A stretch of 64,000 bases of DNA from Anaerolineae bacterium (GTDB taxonomy: Bacteria > Chloroflexota > Anaerolineae > Promineifilales > Promineifilaceae). The position numbers and the translations under genes were made by a program. The stretch spans positions 434,001 to 498,000 of the forward strand of contig JAUIAP010000001.1 of assembly GCA_030425205.1 (NCBI GenBank), read 5' to 3'. This document shows, piece by piece, positions 61,729 to 64,000 of this stretch. Position 1 is the first letter of the stretch, and each line of letters opens with the position of its first letter. The notes beneath the pieces are model-generated. The model saw only the letters and a program-made list of their open reading frames with translations. It was not told the origin of the DNA and did not search any database.

Positions 61729-64000
61729 TTATATCAAAAGTTGATCTGCCGATTCCGCACACAATCGGTCAACAATTTGCTCTAGCTCCCATTCGGCCGA
61801 TTCTGCCACCCCCGCATCAAAAACCTGACTCGGAAACTCGTCACGCCACTCCGCCAGCAGCGTTTCCGCATCTCGCCGCGTTGCGGCCATTGAGGCTGGG
61901 TGTTGGCTGACGTAATGCTGCAATCCGATGGCGTGGCGCACGTTTCCCTCTGCGAATTCAATAAATGCACATTCGCTGATTGACGCCAGCACGAGCGGTC
62001 GCGCATCAATATCTAGCTGGAGGCGCAGAGCGGTATGTAGGTAAGCGCGGGCGCGCTGGTGGTCGCCTTGAATACGATGGATTAGGCCAAGCACAGATAG
62101 CGCACCCGACTCACCGGTGCGATTTTGCATCGCGCGATGCCGTTTGAGAGCCTCCTGCATCGTTGCCTGCGCCTCATCAAGTCGCCCCAGATGACGATAA
62201 ATCATGCCAATATTGTGAATGGTGTTGACTTCACCCAATTCGTGCTCGATTGCGCTAAAAATTTCGCGTGCGATCTGATAATCGGAAAGAGCGGCATCAC
62301 GCCTGCCCATTTGATTGTAAACGATGCCGCGATTGGCGTATAAGATAGCGATGCGCCGCTGATCACTGCGACGTTGTGCAATCGTCAACCCTTCGCCAAA
62401 GTAGGCGAGCGCGGCGTCGTATTCGCCCAGCGAATGGGCGTTGTTGCCCAAGCCATTGAGCGCGTTCATGATGCGCTCTTCATCCCCGAGCGTGCGGCTA
62501 GCGGCGACGATACGCTGCAAATAGGTTTGTGCGAGTTCGATCTCACCTTGCGTATGCAGGATGTCGCTGACGACTTGCAGCGCATCGATAATGAGGATGG
62601 CATCGGCCGATTTTTCGATTGTAGCGAGCGCCGTTTCAGCGAGGGTGCGGCTGCGCGGGAGGAATCCCGATTTATTGGTGAACATCGCCTCAGATAGTTG
62701 GACCTGAGCGGCGATGATGGGATATTGCGACGAATCGAGTTGCGCTAAAGTCTGCTCAAAGAAGGCCATTGCCTCACGTAGGCGCGTGCGCGTCTGATAA
62801 AAGTCGTTGAGTTGCACAATCATCTTTTTGAGCAGCGGTGGCTCATGTAAAACACTCCAGCCCCATGCACGACGCACATTTTCAAAATCGGCCGATATGG
62901 CGGAAATATCGGCCGATTTGAGCCAATCTGCAAAGAAGTGGGCGTGCGCTCGTTGCCATGGGGCGGCATCGGTCAGTTGCTCCGCTGCAAACTGCACGAG
63001 CAGTGGATGCCGCCAGTAACGTCCCGCATCGTCACGACGCAACAGCGACTTGTCGACCAGTCCAAGCAGCATTGGCAATGTCGCGCCCGCCACTTTTTGT
63101 GCCGCCTCGCGCGTAAAGCCACCGCGAAAAACTGACAACGTCGCGTATAGCTCGCGCTCGCGTGCCGTCAACATCTGCCAAGACCGCCCAAATACGGCGC
63201 GAATGCTGCGATGGCGGTCGGGTATATCGCGCATCGTCGTTTCTAGGAGGTCAAGACCGCGTTCGACCTCCCGAACGATCTCCTCCAGAGGCAGCACGCG
63301 AATCCAACTCGCGGCCAACTCCAACGCCAACGGCAATCCTTCCACGAGTTCACACAACTGGATAACCAAATCTGAATTGAGTTCAGCATCACTCTTCAAA
63401 CGGACGGCCCGATCGACAAACAACTGCGCCGCCGCGCCGCTTTGACGCTCTGATCTGTCAGGTTCACTATGCGAAAGTCCGTGCAATGTTAAGAGCGACT
63501 CCGCCCGCACATTTAACCGCTCCCGTGATGTGACGATAAGCTTAAGTTCGGCCGAAATCAGCCCGACAATAAATTCAACACAATCAGTTGCCAATAACTG
63601 CTCAAAATTGTCCAGAATCAGCAACATCTCTTTATCTTGCAAATAGCTTTTTAGCTGATCGGCGGGGTCAGCACTGCCCGAAAATGTAAAGCCAATCGTG
63701 TCGGCGAGAGCGGCTTGCAGACCGCTTCTATCGCTGACAGTAGCGAGTGAGACGAAGTGTGTGCCATCGCGGAAATCCGCTGCAAAATGGCGGGCGATTT
63801 CTAGGGCTAGACGGGATTTGCCGACACCCCCCTGACCGACAATCGTGATCAGGTGGTTGGTCGGGGTATTGATTTGGTTGGTCAGGGTGGTGAGTTCTTG
63901 GGATCGGCCGAAAAAGCGCGTGACGGTCGGTTGGATGTTGGTGGGGATCGGGTCAGCATGAATCTTACTCGGCACATCATTTTGCACCATTTCAAACAAC
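61729..64000 (-). CDS. STAND-type ATPase with TPR repeats (LuxR/BTAD or nucleotidyl-cyclase regulator family), N-terminus outside window
   Basis: The readable part covers 756 residues and begins in mid-protein: L-F-E-M-V-Q-N-D-V-P is typical of the linker after a BTAD or cyclase domain. Then TRFFGRSQELTTL, P-loop VGQGGVGKSRLAL near 52-64, LLILDNFEQLL, VTSRERLNVRAE, the STAND winged helix region, and about six to eight tetratricopeptide repeats. Such proteins are multi-domain signalling regulators. The reading frame has no stop up to the edge, so the TTG at 63999 is not the true start. The upstream effector domain is unknown. Confidence 0.85.
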   Translation of the reverse strand, partial: LFEMVQNDVPSKIHADPIPTNIQPTVTRFFGRSQELTTLTNQINTPTNHLITIVGQGGVGKSRLALEIARHFAADFRDGTHFVSLATVSDRSGLQAALADTIGFTFSGSADPADQLKSYLQDKEMLLILDNFEQLLATDCVEFIVGLISAELKLIVTSRERLNVRAESLLTLHGLSHSEPDRSERQSGAAAQLFVDRAVRLKSDAELNSDLVIQLCELVEGLPLALELAASWIRVLPLEEIVREVERGLDLLETTMRDIPDRHRSIRAVFGRSWQMLTARERELYATLSVFRGGFTREAAQKVAGATLPMLLGLVDKSLLRRDDAGRYWRHPLLVQFAAEQLTDAAPWQRAHAHFFADWLKSADISAISADFENVRRAWGWSVLHEPPLLKKMIVQLNDFYQTRTRLREAMAFFEQTLAQLDSSQYPIIAAQVQLSEAMFTNKSGFLPRSRTLAETALATIEKSADAILIIDALQVVSDILHTQGEIELAQTYLQRIVAASRTLGDEERIMNALNGLGNNAHSLGEYDAALAYFGEGLTIAQRRSDQRRIAILYANRGIVYNQMGRRDAALSDYQIAREIFSAIEHELGEVNTIHNIGMIYRHLGRLDEAQATMQEALKRHRAMQNRTGESGALSVLGLIHRIQGDHQRARAYLHTALRLQLDIDARPLVLASISECAFIEFAEGNVRHAIGLQHYVSQHPASMAATRRDAETLLAEWRDEFPSQVFDAGVAESAEWELEQIVDRLCAESADQLLI

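Overview
The window looks like a chromosomal segment of an uncultured or poorly studied Chloroflexota bacterium, probably near Anaerolineae. This is inferred from gene content: exported LysM proteins with Pro/Thr linkers, lipoproteins ending in PT-rich stalks, DUF4350/DUF4129, a DUF4058 remnant, H3TH (COG3743) repeats, a STAND/TPR regulator, FolE2 and an HTH-citrate synthase fusion. No rRNA, tRNA, CRISPR array, prophage or complete transposon is visible. Base composition is close to half G+C and fairly even.

Layout. 0-6 kb: start of a molybdenum hydroxylase gene (cut by the window edge), a membrane hydrolase-like protein, an SF1 helicase, a GrdB/PrdB-like selenoprotein read through an in-frame UGA, and a CoA-linked phosphotransferase. 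6-11 kb: sugar-nucleotide and surface-glycan genes (UDP-glucuronate decarboxylase, O-antigen ligase, GtrA, GT4 glycosyltransferase), then a thioesterase. 11-20 kb: exported proteins (PPC-like lipoprotein, DsbA-cyclophilin lipoprotein, LysM), a NarL-type response regulator, two stress-protein-like genes and a fused MFS/spermidine synthase. 20-30 kb: housekeeping (pyrG, cysQ-like, SpoU methyltransferase, rpsD, prfC, folE2, plsC, an orphan ABC ATPase). 30-40 kb: envelope cluster (DUF4350/DUF4129, triple LysM, coiled-coil/H3TH protein, large Ig-like/LysM protein, PPC protein). 40-53 kb: ruvB, B12-radical SAM, ErpA-like protein, LMW phosphatase, murI, puuD-like, rplS, cca, a kinase-like protein, yebC, ruvC and ruvA. 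53-64 kb: LURP-one and DUF2332 genes, HTH-citrate synthase with a long structured leader, VOC dioxygenase, methyltransferase, HerA/DUF87 ATPase and a truncated STAND regulator.

The most striking features are not ordinary genes. (1) The octamer palindrome TCGGCCGA occurs about 80 times where about one is expected, mostly inside genes, like HIP1 of cyanobacteria. (2) The selenoprotein's UGA is followed by a perfect 7-bp hairpin at bacterial SECIS spacing, so simple ORF calling splits the gene. (3) Two copies of a small non-coding element with 11-bp terminal inverted repeats and two internal hairpins lie 18 kb apart; one has a perfect 8-bp target duplication. (4) pyrG and the HTH-citrate synthase gene both have an intrinsic-terminator structure whose T-run touches or nearly touches the start codon. 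(5) Several genes carry a -10 box 5-7 nt before the start codon, suggesting leaderless mRNAs. (6) Gene junctions hold degenerate 7-9 bp tandem microrepeats, one family of which also lies in frame inside the helicase gene.
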